From contig JBBMOL010000073.1 in assembly GCA_037954665.1 (NCBI GenBank), positions 1,116,001 through 1,180,000 of the forward strand: a DNA stretch of 64,000 nt, read 5' to 3'. Position numbers and translations under genes: made by a program. The notes beneath the pieces were generated by a model that searched no databases, was not told the DNA's origin, and saw nothing but the letters and a program-made list of their open reading frames with translations. The DNA is from Laguncularia racemosa (taxonomy: Eukaryota; Streptophyta; Magnoliopsida; Myrtales; Combretaceae). Each line of letters begins with the position of its first letter. Positions within the stretch are counted from its first letter, which is position 1. This document shows, piece after piece, positions 1-11,447 of this stretch.

Positions 1-1015
1 CTTAGAATTACAAACTAGGCGAATTTAGATTAACCTATAAGTTAGTGTTAAATTAGTTATTTGTATATAACAAGTTATACTAAGGTTCGTAGTTTCTAGT
101 TAAGTGACCTCAAAACAATTTCTTTAGGTACAAGACTACATTATTTATGTTTTGTGTTTGATATTGTAGTATCAAAAGTGAGCTTAAATAATACTTAGAT
201 AATGAACCGGTCATGGCTTATACTTGGCTCAACCTAGGGACCGGTGGTAGTAGATACCTAAGGGCACCCAAATGATCTTTGTGTGATGCTATCTTTAGTA
301 GAATCGCACATTGAAATGATCTATGTAGGTTTAGGATTACTCATGAGTGTTAGGGATGGAAGTTACACTTCCCTGCACCATAGTATTGGGGCTTGAAGTA
401 GCAATATCCCGATTGTATAAGATTACATGTATATATATTAATATAACTTCTAATGCCTATGATGTGTGGAGTTATGATAACTTCTTTGTTATTTGATGGA
501 TTTAAAATAAAAATAATGAAATTATTAGATGTTTCCTATTTGCATTTAAATGCATGTGAATCCTATATGTGTATGTCATGCGCACGTGGTTGTGGTTAGT
601 ATGTACTGGACATTAACTCACCCTTAGTGGGAAATCTTTTTTAGTTATAGGTTCGGGTAACACCTCCTTTTATGATGAGCTAAGGGTGGACTACGAGCAT
701 AATGATGAACAAGTGGACTTTTATTATTATTATGAAGATTAGTGAACGTGTTGATTGTAGATGGAAGACTTATTTCTTAATGAGGAGACTATTGATATAA
801 TGGAAGTATTATAATAGTTATTTTATTTATGATAGTTAGATTCTATTTAAGGATGAATTGTAATAATGAATGCTATGGGGATTGTTTATTTAATTGAATG
901 TGGTTGACAAGTTATTTGAATAATTATAATTAAGCAAGTTAAGAGCCTTACATGCCATTAGATAGCAATGACATGTAGTATGTTGTTGTGCTCCGGGTTT
1001 TGGGGTGTTATAACG
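1..1015 (+). repeat. 5' LTR (3' part only) of the gypsy element
   Basis: It aligns with the right half of the 3' LTR copy near 10,110-10,945, with many substitutions and small indels. Its end is placed at about 1015, just before the primer-binding site, after a ggggtgttataac ending. The terminal CA expected of an LTR has decayed, so the boundary is good to a few bases. Confidence 0.85.
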
Positions 1016-1019
1016 TAGG

Positions 1020-1041
1020 TAGTATTAGAGCTAGGTTTTGA
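1020..1041 (+). other. Primer-binding site (initiator tRNA-Met type)
   Basis: The sequence tagtattagagctaggttt differs at two positions from the plant tRNA-iMet complement (tggtatcagagc...). It lies about five bases after the 5' LTR end, the correct place for minus-strand priming. Both differences are transitions, consistent with decay. Confidence 0.8.
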
Positions 1042-1295
1042 CCACTAGAGTATAGGCTTGTGATTTATAAAGCTCAAGTTTGAAGATTCTTAGATACTAG
1101 GCTGATGATCGATAGATATAAACCTCAATTAGTGGAAAGTAGGTTGTGATCTTTAGATGAATTAGGCATTGAATTTGTAGGATAGTGAGATATAAAGAGA
1201 GTGAGTAAAATTATGGTTCGATTGTTTTTGTTCAGTAATTTATTTTACTTTAATTATTATCTTTATTTGTAGTTTCTTTTAAATCCTTATTTTAC

Positions 1296-1302
<7 letters not shown>

Positions 1303-1332
<30 letters not shown>
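1303..1332. repeat. (TG)15 microsatellite
   Basis: Thirty bases of uninterrupted TG lie in the leader between the primer site and gag of the decayed gypsy element. Confidence 0.95.
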
Positions 1333-1340
<8 letters not shown>

Positions 1341-1430
1341 GATATATGTATACATATGTGTGTACTATCGCTAGCCTTTTTGAATTGACTTTAACTATCG
1401 GGTTTATTCAATTGCCTTCTCTCAAGCAGA

Positions 1431-2185
1431 ATGCCTCCTAGAAGAATCATAGGACTTAACTCATTTGGTGTTGGACGAGATAGGGATGCCCTAGATAAAA
1501 GGTACCCTTCAAGACCACCACAACAAGGAGCTTTAGTACCGATAGCTAACATGATTGCACAATTGCTAGAGACTGTAAATTCTCTAATGGGGATGCTAAC
1601 ACAACAACAACAACAAGCCGTGAGATTTATTAGGCCAGCAAAAGACTAATTTAGGTTAGACAAGTTCATTAAGCTAGCAAAGGAGTTTAACTCAAGAGTT
1701 GATGATCCCATAAAAGTTGAACACTAAATCATAGAGATCAAGAGAACATTTGCTGCATTTAGGGTACCAAAGGATAGGAAGGTAGATTACATTGCCTTTA
1801 TGCTAAAAGGATTAGCTACAGACTGGTAGGCTAGCATCTTCAAGCTAATAGGAGGACCCATCCATTGGCGGAGGTTTAAGAAACCATTTTACGAGAAATA
1901 CTTTCTTAGCAACATTAGGGATAGGATGGAGACAGCATATTATAACTGTCAATAAGGTAACCGGACTATAGAGGAGTATAAAGTGGAGTTGAATCGCCAG
2001 ATCAAATTCTTACCTAAGACAATTAGAGCTAATGATGCCTTCAGGGCTAGGAAGTTTGTAAAGGGCTTAGAACCTAATCTACAGCATGAAGCAAGGTGAT
2101 TCTAACCATCTATTTATGTAGAAGTGGTTGATAAAGCAAAATTTATGGAGTAGAGCAAAAAAAGAATAGATAAGCTCTTGAGTCA
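1431..2185 (+). pseudogene. Gypsy gag relic, N-terminal and central part
   Basis: An open stretch begins at the ATG at 1431 and carries a glutamine run before a stop at 1647. Downstream, in interrupted frames, the translation has the retrotransposon gag pattern: an F-x-x-P block, A-x-x-W as ATDW near 1825, and a TIEEYKVELNRQ-like helix near 1970. Internal stops (for example after DW near 1827) show it is dead. The reading is broken at 2185 by the solo LTR and resumes at 4091. Confidence 0.8.
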
Positions 2186-2457
2186 TGTAAACACCACATT
2201 TTTGCCATATGAATCAATAATTCTAAAAAATAATCAATTTTCAATTTTTCCCAATTTTTCTCTAATTTACCAAAAATAATAAAAATATTCAAATAAATAA
2301 AAATAAATAGGAAAACACATCAATTTTGAAAAAAAGATTTCAGAAATAGCAATAATAAGTAATAAACAATTTTTACAAATTTTTGAAATTTCAAAAAATA
2401 GAAAAATTGCATTGCATATATGCAATTTGCGAAATTAGAAAAATCAGGAAATTGGGC

Positions 2458-2547
2458 CAGCTCAGCTGGTTCGTGTGTGCGCCTGGAACGTGTGAAAACG
2501 CCTGAGGTCCCGAGTTCGAATCCCCCCGCGCGCTCGAAAATTTTTTT
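2458..2547 (+). promoter_or_regulatory. tRNA-like Pol III promoter unit in the solo LTR
   Basis: Positions 2458-2469 (cagctcagctgg) match the tRNA A-box consensus TRGCNNAGYNGG at 11 of 12 sites. Positions 2514-2522 (gttcgaatc) match the B box GWTCRANNC at 9 of 9. The boxes are 44 bases apart, and T7 at 2541-2547 follows as a possible Pol III terminator. I could not close a full cloverleaf, so this is a tRNA-derived relic rather than a tRNA gene. Activity is inference. Confidence 0.55.
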
Positions 2548-2860
2548 CTTTCTTTTCCCTGGAGCTACCACGTGGCAGCATGCGATTGGCCGAGAGAAAA
2601 CGCGTGCGTCGCGCGTGATCGTCTTCCTCACCCGGACAAACGCGAGGAGAAGCTGGAGCAGATCCGATGAAGACGAAATCGGCCGTTTTTCCTCAAATCT
2701 TTTGGATTGCTGTCAAGATAAAGCCAAATCCATCAGATAAATCAAAGAAAAACAAGAGATCAACATCAAATCGCCGGGATAAAATCGAATCCAAAAATGG
2801 AAAAATATGGGTTTATCCAAATCGGAGGATTTGAGATTATCCATAGTAGATTTGAGATGC

Positions 2861-2870
2861 CTATAAATAG
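2861..2870 (+). promoter_or_regulatory. TATA box of the solo LTR
   Basis: The text ctataaatag is a consensus plant TATA box. It lies about 675 bases into the LTR, a plausible U3/R position, with a purine-rich stretch about 30 bases downstream where transcription would start. Confidence 0.6.
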
Positions 2871-4090
2871 AGAAGAACAGGAGGAAGCTAGAGCACGAAG
2901 AAAAAGTGAGAGAAAGGAGCGAATCGGAGTACGCCGGAGAAGCTTGAAGCCGAAACCACCGACCGGAGTTAGAGCCACCGCAAGGAGACATTCTGGGAGT
3001 GAACCGCCACTACCATTGGACTCAGCACCCTCAAGAAGCTAGGATTCGACACCTCACCCGCTGCAAAAGGCAGCCGGAACGCCGTGATCGAGCAACCCCT
3101 GCCGCCGCGTCCGACCGATCTGACCCGACTCGATTCGACCCGACCCGCGCACCGACCCGAACCCAGGTAAGTCGGGTTTTCCAGATTTTTTATTTATTTA
3201 TTTATTTCGAATTTATTTATTATTTGTTATTTCTTTAGCCATTTACTTATTTATTGGTTTAGGTTTTATTTTCAATAAATAGGAAAATATAGAAATTAGG
3301 TTTTTTTAGGATTTAATAATGTAAAATAATAATAATAAAATATAGAAAAATAGTAAAAAATATTAGGAAAATAATAATAAATTTTTTTCAAAATAGGATA
3401 GATGATAAACTTAGGATAAAATTTTCAACAGAAATTCCCAAAAATCACAAAAAAAAATTATAAAAATCATGAAAATTAATAAAAAAATAAAAAATTATAA
3501 AAGAATCATAAAAAAATGAGTTTTAGCACTTAGAAAAATCATTTTTCTTCAAATAAGTCCAAAATTGATGTTTTCCTCTAAAAAATCATTTTCAAAATAA
3601 AATCAAAGCTTAGGCTTAGAAGTTTTTTAGAAAAAAATCCCAAAAATGGTAAAAACATAAATCGAAAGAAATTTCAAGAATTAAAATTCACCAACACACT
3701 TAAAGTTTTTAGAAAAGCGAACTACGGCTTGTTTGATCCTGAGTAGCAGGTATGTAGGCACCCATTCGGGTCAACCTATAAAATGAATGAAAAATCATTT
3801 TCTTGAAATAATTAAAAAACATAATAAAAAGTAACAGAAACAAAATAGAAACACATTTCTAAAGAGAAACAATTTCAAGAGATTAGGTGGTAACCGTAAA
3901 GGTTCTAATAGGTTAGCCTCCGGACTTAGAAACTCTGGTTTTCCCTTTTCCTCTTTTCACAAAAATGAGAAGAGGAAATCACGACGACTAGTGGTCCAAA
4001 TTAAGACTAATCCGCTTCTTTAGTATTAATTCAATTTTCCCAACAACAGTTGGGTGGCGACTTCAAAAATCAAACGAAATTCCTAACTCA

Positions 4091-4480
4091 AGTCGAGGAT
4101 CTACATTAGATGAGCATAAGGTCTAGTCTAGATCGGATTAGGAATGATAATTCAAAAATTAGACTCGACAAGTCATAAATCAGGTATAGTTTTAGAGAAG
4201 AGGCTTGCACAGGGAGTAATGATCCAAGACAAAGGTAAGAGGCTTCAAGTGCAACAGACCAGACCTATGGTCACAGCGGCTCCCTCAATTCAAACTAGAT
4301 TAACTCTTTTAACCCTTTCTATGGCTCTTACTATTAAGTGTACTAGATGTTTTAGGCCACATGAGCTAAAGGATTGCAAATGGCTTGAAGGTGCTTATTT
4401 CTCATGTGGGAGAGTAGGATACATTAGCTAGAATTGCACAAAGAAATTTGTCCCTCTCACATTTTACTATATGTGAAAAC
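4091..4480 (+). pseudogene. Gypsy gag relic, C-terminal zinc knuckle
   Basis: After the solo LTR, the translation near 4338-4440 reads CTRCFRPHELKDC followed by a second FSCGRVGYIS-x-NC unit, two decayed CCHC-type nucleocapsid knuckles. A stop separates the last cysteine. It continues the gag begun at 1431. Confidence 0.7.
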
Positions 4481-4639
4481 AAAGGGGACACAAAACGATG
4501 GAATGTGGTAATATGGGAGGTTATACCACTGTAATGTAGTAGGTGCAGATAATAAGACCACAATCTAGAGTTCAAGCAAATAGACCTCAATCGGGAGGCC
4601 TAAGGCAACGGGCATCGATGAGATTCTTTGCTCTATAGT

Positions 4640-7202
4640 AGCAACACTAGGACATCCTAGATGTAGACACTATAACAAGTACACTCCCGGTACACTCTCA
4701 TAGTGCCTATGTGCTTTTTGATACTGGTGCGACATACTCTTGTATTTTTTATACATTTATGCATCTATGTGGTTTGAATGCTAAACATTTGGATGCTCCT
4801 TTATATGTGAATACACGTTTAGGGGGTAAGAGAATTCTTAATCAAATATGTTGTGGTGCAATATAGAAGTGGAAGTTAGAGTGTTACTAGCTAATTTGTT
4901 AGTGTTAAAAATGTCAGATTTTGATGTGATCTTGGAAGTGAACTTGTTGTTAAAGTACCATGCCACCTTAAATTGTCATAGTGTGGTGGTATATTTTAAC
5001 GTCCCAGGTAAAAATTCCTTTTATTTTTAATTGAATACTTGAAGACTAGCAAGATTGCCCACTTTTGAATAATGGGGCAAAAGTATGCTAAAAGTAGTAA
5101 TAATAAAGTCGAGTGAGATAGTAAGATTGGAAAAAGTACCCACAGTGAAGGAGTTCTCGAACGTCTTTCCAAATGAACTAATAAGTTACCTAGATTATCG
5201 CCAGCTCAGAAAACAGAGTTTAACATCGATCTGGTACTGAGTATAGTGCCAATTTCCAAGAGACCGTATAGAATAGCACTTACGGAACTAGCAGAGCTAA
5301 AGACACAGTTAGAGGAGTTGCAAGACGAATGATTCACTAGGTGTAGTGTGTTTCCATAAGGTGCACCTATTTTATTTGTTAAGAAGAAAGATGGTAGTAT
5401 GCGACTCTATATAGATTATAGGGAGTTAAATATGGTCGCTATTAAAGACAAGTATCCCCTCCCTAGAATTGATGACCCTTTGATCAATTATAAGGAGCTT
5501 AGGTATTCTCAAAAGTTGATTTGAGATTAAGATACCACCAACCCAGGTTTAAAGAAGAGGATATCCAGAATATAGCCTTTAGGACTCGATATAGGCATTT
5601 TGAGTTTTTGATGATGCCTTTTAGGTTGACTACTGCACTCACTACTTTTACGAATTTGATGAATAGGGTATTTAAGGACTTCCTGAATAAGTTTTTGGTC
5701 ATCTTCATTGATGATATCTTAACATATTTCATGAGTAAGGAAGATCACGAAGAACATTTAAGACTAGTGTTAGGGAAATTACAGGTTGAAAAGCTTTATA
5801 CTAAGTTTAAAAAGTGCAAGTTTTGACTTAAACAAATATCTTTCTTAACTTATATAGTAAATAAGGATAGGATGTCTATGAACTTAGAAAAAGTAAGAAC
5901 AATAATAAGCTGGTCTAGACCAAAGAAAATGACAAAAGTCAGAAGCTTCTTGGGTTTGGCTAACTATTATAGAAGATTTTTTGAAGGGTTTTTTAGCACA
6001 GTAGCTCATTTAACCCAATTGACACAAAAAGCCATAAAGTTTGTTTGGGATGACAGATGTCAAGATAGTTTCTAAAAACTAAAGCAAAAGTTAGTGTCAA
6101 CTTTAATATTGGCTTTATCCAAAAGTAGGGAAAAGTTCACCATCTTTAGTGATGCATCAATTTAGGGTCTAGAATGTGTGTTAATGCAAGATGGCATGGT
6201 AATAGTTTATGCATCACAATAGTTGAAGCCATATGAAAGGAATTACCTAAACGATGATTTGGAGCTAGCAATGGTGGTGTTAGCGCTCAAGTTGTAGAGA
6301 CTCTATCTATATGGAGAAAAATGCAAAGTATTTACTTATTACAAAAGTTTAAAATACATTTTCACTTATAAGGGGCTAAATATGTGCCGGGGGAGATGGT
6401 TGGAGTTAATTAAAGATTATAATATGGAAATCCAGTACCATTGGGGAAAAGAAAATATGGTAGTAGATGCTCTTAGTAGAAATAAACGAGGCAATATTAT
6501 TACCTTGATTACATCTTGACGGAACATATTAGAGTGCATGCGCAGGTTGGATTTGGAGATAATAACACAAGATTTGGGAGTAAAATTAGCAAGTTTGCAT
6601 ATCTAACCTACCTTAGTAGAGAAAATAAAAGCTACCCAGGTCGAAGATACAAATATATAAGACACCATGGTTAAAGTAGAACAAGGTATGATGACAAAAT
6701 TTATTGTCAATGGGAAAGGTATTTTGAGATATGGATTACGATTGTGTGTGATGAGAAATGTAGAGTTTAAGAAAGAGATCATGAAAGAAGTGCACCACTT
6801 TGGATATACAATCCATCTCGAGAGCACTAAGATATATAAAGACCCGAAGAGTTACTATTAATGGAAGAATGGCAGGAGATAGCTAAGTACGTAGTAAAGT
6901 GCATAAAGTAGATTCGAATTGAACATCAAAAGTTAGTTAGAGAATTGCAGCCCCTCTTAATACCTTAGTAGAAATGGGAATATGTGACGATGGGCTTTGT
7001 TATGGCCATCTTGAGAATTAAAGAGAAATAAAATGCAATGTGGGTTATAGTAGATCAGTTAACCAAGTTTGCCTACTTTTTGCCTGTTAATGTGGGATAT
7101 AAATCGAAGAGATTAGACAAAATGTATATACAGTAGATAGTAAAGTTACAAGGAATACCTCTAACTATAATCTTTGATAGAGATACATGGTTTATGAGTA
7201 GA
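4640..7202 (+). pseudogene. Gypsy pol relic: protease, RT, RNase H, start of integrase
   Basis: Domains in order. Aspartic protease near 4700-5030 has the catalytic DTGAT motif. Reverse transcriptase covers about 5190-5830 with [10 protein letters not shown], a decayed substrate loop and the catalytic FIDDIL at about 5707. A connection region with FLGLANYYRRF follows near 5950. RNase H runs about 6130-6480 (FSDAS, then the DALSRN end). The integrase zinc finger is near 6785, and the integrase core begins before 7030 (VIVDQLTKFAYF, FDRD). Stops and frameshifts occur in every domain. The reading is cut at 7202 by an insertion. Confidence 0.9.
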
Positions 7203-8268
7203 TGATGTGCTTAAAACCAAGTGAAAGCACACAAAACCAATGTTGAAAGACAATTATACAATGTCAATCAAACTAGTCAATTAATGGCGTAAATCTTCAA
7301 TACTTATAAACCAAATCCACAAATGTCGACGTGATTAAATTGAATATCCAAGTAAGATAAGCTTTGATACCAAATTATGATATGCCTTAAATTGAATTAA
7401 AGCATATGCAATCACACAATTGAAACAAATTAAAAAACAAATCCAGATCAACCTTCAATTGGGCATGAACCCTAAAATTGTTTGTAATCCGAATTGTTAA
7501 TCAATGAAACTCAACACTAAAATGATAATGTACTCAATTGAATTAAGCACCTAACACAATATCAAATGAAATTCTAATCACCAACAACACTAAGATTGGC
7601 ATGAACTTCTTACAACAAGTAATTTCCACGCAAAAGAAGAATGGCAATTACAAGATAATATCTATGATACAATTCCACTAAAATTGATAACAATATAAGG
7701 ATGGAATTGAACCTCCAATTGACGCCAAAATCAGAACCATTAACCAATCCTAATAAATACTAGATATGACACACTAGTTATGAAAAGGAAAAATCAACTT
7801 AGGAATTGATATTACTCACAATTCACTAGGTTGCAATTGACCATAATTCCAATGGATGAAATTGATAAGAGTCCTTATGAAAACTTAGGATGAACCCTAA
7901 TTTCTAACGAAAATTTACAGCAATGGTAAGTGCATTCCCTTCCTCTAAACCCTACTTAAGCAAGTATTTATACTTACTCCCTTTAGGGTTAAGATGACTA
8001 AAAAATTACAACTATGCCACTAAAGGGTGACTGGTTCTAAAACACAAAATACAACCAAATAAAATGTCCCAAAAACTTACAAAATAAGTGGTTCCAAGAA
8101 AATAATAAACAAATAAAAATAGTCTTCAACATGTTGATTCTTCAAATCAATTCATTGGTCCAGCTCATCTTCGATTTAGGTCGATCCATGGATAACCAAA
8201 AAGCTGAGTTTTAGTGAGTTTGTCTATTCCTCTGTAAAGACAGATAAGCTTGCCTGCTAGAATACACA
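7203..8268 (-). mobile_element. LTR-retrotransposon fragment inserted in integrase, antisense
   Basis: The segment begins TGATGTGC, ends ATACACA and is flanked by a perfect 5-bp repeat gtaga (7198-7202 and 8269-8273), the signature of an LTR-element insertion. Position 7361-7372 (gctttgatacca) is the reverse complement of a tRNA-iMet primer site, and a TG at 7378 begins an LTR-like block beside it, so the fragment points to the minus strand. A TATA-like element (antisense gtataaata near 7960) fits that. No protein domains are visible. The 130 bases after 8273, before integrase resumes, are unexplained. Confidence 0.6.
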
Positions 8269-8273
8269 GTAGA

Positions 8274-9250
8274 TAAGTAATAGAAAAGAGATTAGTATAT
8301 AAATAATTCTGGGGTTGATTTGTTCAAAAAGGACCCTTATCGTCAAGATTTTAAATCCTTTGGCTCTTACCCTAATGATAGGTTTTGTAGGATTTTGATT
8401 CATATTAGTAGATTTTGGAATAACTTACATAAAGCTTTAGGTATAAAATTGCAATTTAGTACTGCTTTTCGTTCTCAAACAAATGAATAATACGAGAAGA
8501 CCATATAGATCCTAGAAGATCTACTTAGAGCTTGTATGTTAGACTTTGGAGGTAACTGGAATGAACACATACATTTGGTTGAGTTTTCCTACAATAATAA
8601 TTATCAAGTAACCATCCAAATGAGTAATTGTGAAGCCTTATATGGAAGGAAATGCGGATCCCCGTTACATTGAGATGAAGTGGGGGAAAGATAGGTGTTG
8701 GGATTGAATTAGTCCAAAAGGTGGTGGATAAGACAAAGAATACAGATAGCTCTAAGCCGTCAAAAGAACTATGCTGAGAAGAGGTGGCGTCCTTTAGAAT
8801 TCCAAGTAAGAGATAAGATACTACTAAAAATTTCTCCAACTAAATGGGTGATCGGGTTTGATTTAAGAGGGAAGTTAAACCCGAGATATTCATTTGAAGT
8901 CTTAGAAAGGATTGGTAAAGTGGTGCATAAATTATCTTTATCACCAAGTTTAGAAGGAATTCATGATGTGTTTCATATATCCATGATGAGGAAATTTGTA
9001 TCGAATCTGGATCAAATTGTTACATTAAAGCCCCTGAACGTACAATCGAATTTGTCTTCCATAGAACAACTTGTAAAGATAGTAGATACCAAAGAACAAG
9101 TACCGAGGAGATGAGTGATTCCCTCTGTTAAAGTACAATGGACCAACCAAACAAAGTGTAAGGCAACTTGGGAAATGGAAAATGACATACAAAGGAAATA
9201 TCTGAAACTCTTCCTAAATTCAAGTAACTTTCGATGACGAAAGTTTTTGT
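8274..9250 (+). pseudogene. Gypsy pol relic: integrase end and C-terminal tail
   Basis: From about 8395 the translation is recognisable integrase: SRFWNNLHKALG, then FSTAFRSQTNE and the FSYNNNYQ block with the third acidic region near 8580. The GPF-like tail (HDVFHISMMRKF) follows at about 8960. Near 9125-9240 a VKVQWTNQTKCKATWE stretch resembles the C-terminal module of the Del/Tekay group of chromoviruses. Several stops are present. Confidence 0.85.
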
Positions 9251-9260
9251 AAGGGGTGGA
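9241..9260 (+). other. Polypurine tract before the 3' LTR
   Basis: A purine-rich run (taaggggtgga) ends exactly where the LTR-like TGATGTAAAATG begins at 9261, the expected plus-strand primer position. Confidence 0.6.
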
Positions 9261-10521
9261 TGATGTAAAATGCTGAAAAAAAAGAAAATAAATAAATTTT
9301 ATTTAATGAGGCATTAATGTAATATTGTGGTTATTTAGGTAGCGGTATGGACTTTTTAACCATAGATTACATAAGCTCTCCTAAAGCCTTATTGTCGTTT
9401 TTTTTTTTAACTTCACTCATCTCTATAAACAATGCTTAAACAAGTGACGTGAAAGTCTTTATTGATTAACTCAATACACGAAATTCACAAGGTATGTGTT
9501 AATCTGATGATTATGGTATGCCCTTTCATGCAAATAAGTGTTTAACTTCAGCATGGGTTTACGTTATAGTTTGGACGCAATTAGGGTACGCAGATTTAGG
9601 GGTGTGGGTGATTGGAGCAACTTTAGAATTGATTGAGTGATTCGACTAACTAAACTAATCTTTTTACACTAAACTTTAAGAATTAAACAACTTTTTGTAT
9701 TAGATTAGAAGTAAGGACGGGATGGGTGAGGATTGGTTGAAAAGGGATGACTTGTGAAGAAATCAAGCCCTTCATAAGATTTAGAGGGATGTATGGTTGT
9801 GTACTTTCCCGTAGTGAAAATAAGGGCAAATTGTAAGAAACGTGGTATACGTTCAAGTATACGCCCGTGCTGAAGTATATGTCCAAATACACAATCATGT
9901 ACTTGAGCATGTCAAAAGGCCTTGACACATAGAAAGGTACACAATCATCTACATAACTGTGTTCTTAACTATACACCTATACATGGCCACATACACAACT
10001 GTGTTATCTTGTAAAACGTTCAAAACGATTATTCTTCCCTGGTTTTTGAAAAATTCAAAACCCTTTTTGCACTAAATTAAGTCATGGGAAGGGAAATCAT
10101 TAACGCACATAAAATTACAAAATAAGTAAATCTAGATTGACTTGTAAGCTAGTGCTAATTTGTGTATAACAAATTATACTAAGGTTTGCAGTTGCCAGTT
10201 TAGTGACCTCAAAATAGTTCATTTAAGTACGTAACTACCTTATTTGTGTTTTATGTTTGATATTGTAGTATCAAAATGAGCTTAAGTAATACTCTAATAA
10301 TGAATTAGTTATTGCTTGTGCTTAGCTCGCCCTAAGGGCCAATGGTGGTGGATCCCTAGGGACACCCCAATTATTTATATGTGATGCCGTCCTTAGTGGA
10401 ATCACGCATTGAAATGATCTAAGTAGATTTATGATAACTCATGAACGTTGGGGTTAGAAGTGGTAGTTCTCAATGTCGTAGCACCATAGTCAGAAGTGGC
10501 AGTATTCCGAATGTATAAGAT

Positions 10522-10553
<32 letters not shown>

Positions 10554-10945
10554 GATGTATTAATAAAAGCTCTAATGACTACGCTATGTGGAATTATGAT
10601 AACTTCTCTATTGCTTGGAGGATTTAAAATGAAGATAATGAAATTGTTGGATGTTTCTTGTTTGCATTTAAATATATGTGAATCCTATATGTGTGTGTCG
10701 TGTGCATGTGTTTGTAGGTAGCATATACTAGGCATTAGCTCACACCTCGTAGGAAATCTTTTTTAGTTGCAAGTTCAAATGACATCTCCTTCTATGATGA
10801 GCTAGTGGTGGACTATGAGCAAAATGATGAACAAGTAGACTTTTATTATTATTATGAAGATTAGTAAAAGTGTTGATCATAAATAGAGGACTTATTTCTT
10901 GATGAGGAGACTATTGGTGTAATGGAAGTGTTATAACAATTATTC
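9261..10945 (+). repeat. 3' LTR of the gypsy element, right end lost
   Basis: It begins TGATGTAA after the polypurine tract. Its right half matches the 5' LTR at 1-840. The match stops at about 10,945, where hAT-like sequence begins, so roughly the last 200 bases of the LTR are missing. An (AT)14 run lies at 10,522-10,549, where the 5' LTR has only a short one. Confidence 0.85.
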
Positions 10946-11447
10946 ATTTTTTTTTCAAACCATAAAATTTTGATTTGGTTCAATTTGGTTTATAGATTAA
11001 ACCATATTTTGTATTCTAAGAAAATATAGTTGCTTAACATGTAATTTTTTATGAGTAGTATTAATTTCATCTAATAATAACATATATTGATATCATATAA
11101 GAAATTGAAATTTTTAATATAACTAATTTATTTCTTAAATTAATATATAAGATAAATTTTAAGTTAACATATATACATATTTGTTAAATTATGGTTATAA
11201 AATTTAAATGTATATATTTTTTTAATAAAGGTAAACTAAAAACTCTTTTAAATGTTATATTACAATAAAAAAATTTACTTATAAGTAAATTATCATTATA
11301 TTTTTTTTTTTCAAAATGGTTTGGTTCAGATTAATTCTCAAAACTAATTACAAATTTCGATTTGATTCAAATTGAAAAATTTCCAAACCAAATTGCAAAT
11401 ATATATATATTCAGTTTGGTTTAGTTGGTTTTTTTACTCACCCCTAA
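10946..11447. mobile_element. Relic of a hAT-like MITE
   Basis: The right end reads ggtttttttactcacccctaaa and the interior is rich in caaattgaaaccaaacc/ggtttggtt motifs on both strands, with an inverted arrangement: tttggttcaatttggtt near 10,975 against aatttccaaaccaaattg near 11,380. This is typical of plant non-autonomous hAT-type elements that end in GGGGTGAG. A matching left terminal repeat is not visible, so it is truncated or embedded in the LTR. Confidence 0.4.

Larger units (their letters stand above)
2186..4090 (+). mobile_element. Solo LTR (about 1.9 kb) inserted in gag
   Basis: The segment starts TGTAAACACC, ends CTCA, and is flanked by agtca (2181-2185) and agtcg (4091-4095), a 5-bp target duplication with one transition. 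It has no coding domains. A clean CTATAAATAG TATA box lies at 2861-2870 with purine-rich DNA after it. Taken out, the gag relic and the zinc-knuckle region come together. A single LTR left by recombination explains all this; a LARD-like internal remnant is less likely because no primer site or repeated ends are visible. Short open frames inside it look like chance. Confidence 0.8.
1..10945 (+). mobile_element. Decayed Ty3/gypsy LTR retrotransposon, left end outside window
   Basis: The segment 1-1015 is repeated at about 10,110-10,945 (shared landmarks: the stretch after 'tgatattgtagtatcaaa', the tattattattatgaagatta run, and the gaggagactattg block), so these are the two LTRs. Between them lie, in order, a tRNA-iMet-like primer site, gag, zinc knuckle, aspartic protease, reverse transcriptase, RNase H, integrase and a C-terminal tail, all on the + strand. 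That order (integrase last) is Ty3/gypsy. Every domain carries stop codons and frameshifts, many of them tgg-to-tag changes, so the element is inactive. Two later insertions sit inside it. About 0.85 kb of the 5' LTR lies to the left of the window. Confidence 0.93.

Noticed and set aside
2447..2545. A true tRNA gene
   Set aside because: A and B boxes are good, but acceptor and anticodon stems do not pair by eye; it is kept only as a tRNA-like promoter unit.
2797..3238. Overlapping open frames with Arg/Pro-rich text after the solo-LTR TATA box
   Set aside because: They sit in LTR leader DNA of high GC; arginine/proline richness comes from composition (gacccgacc repeats).
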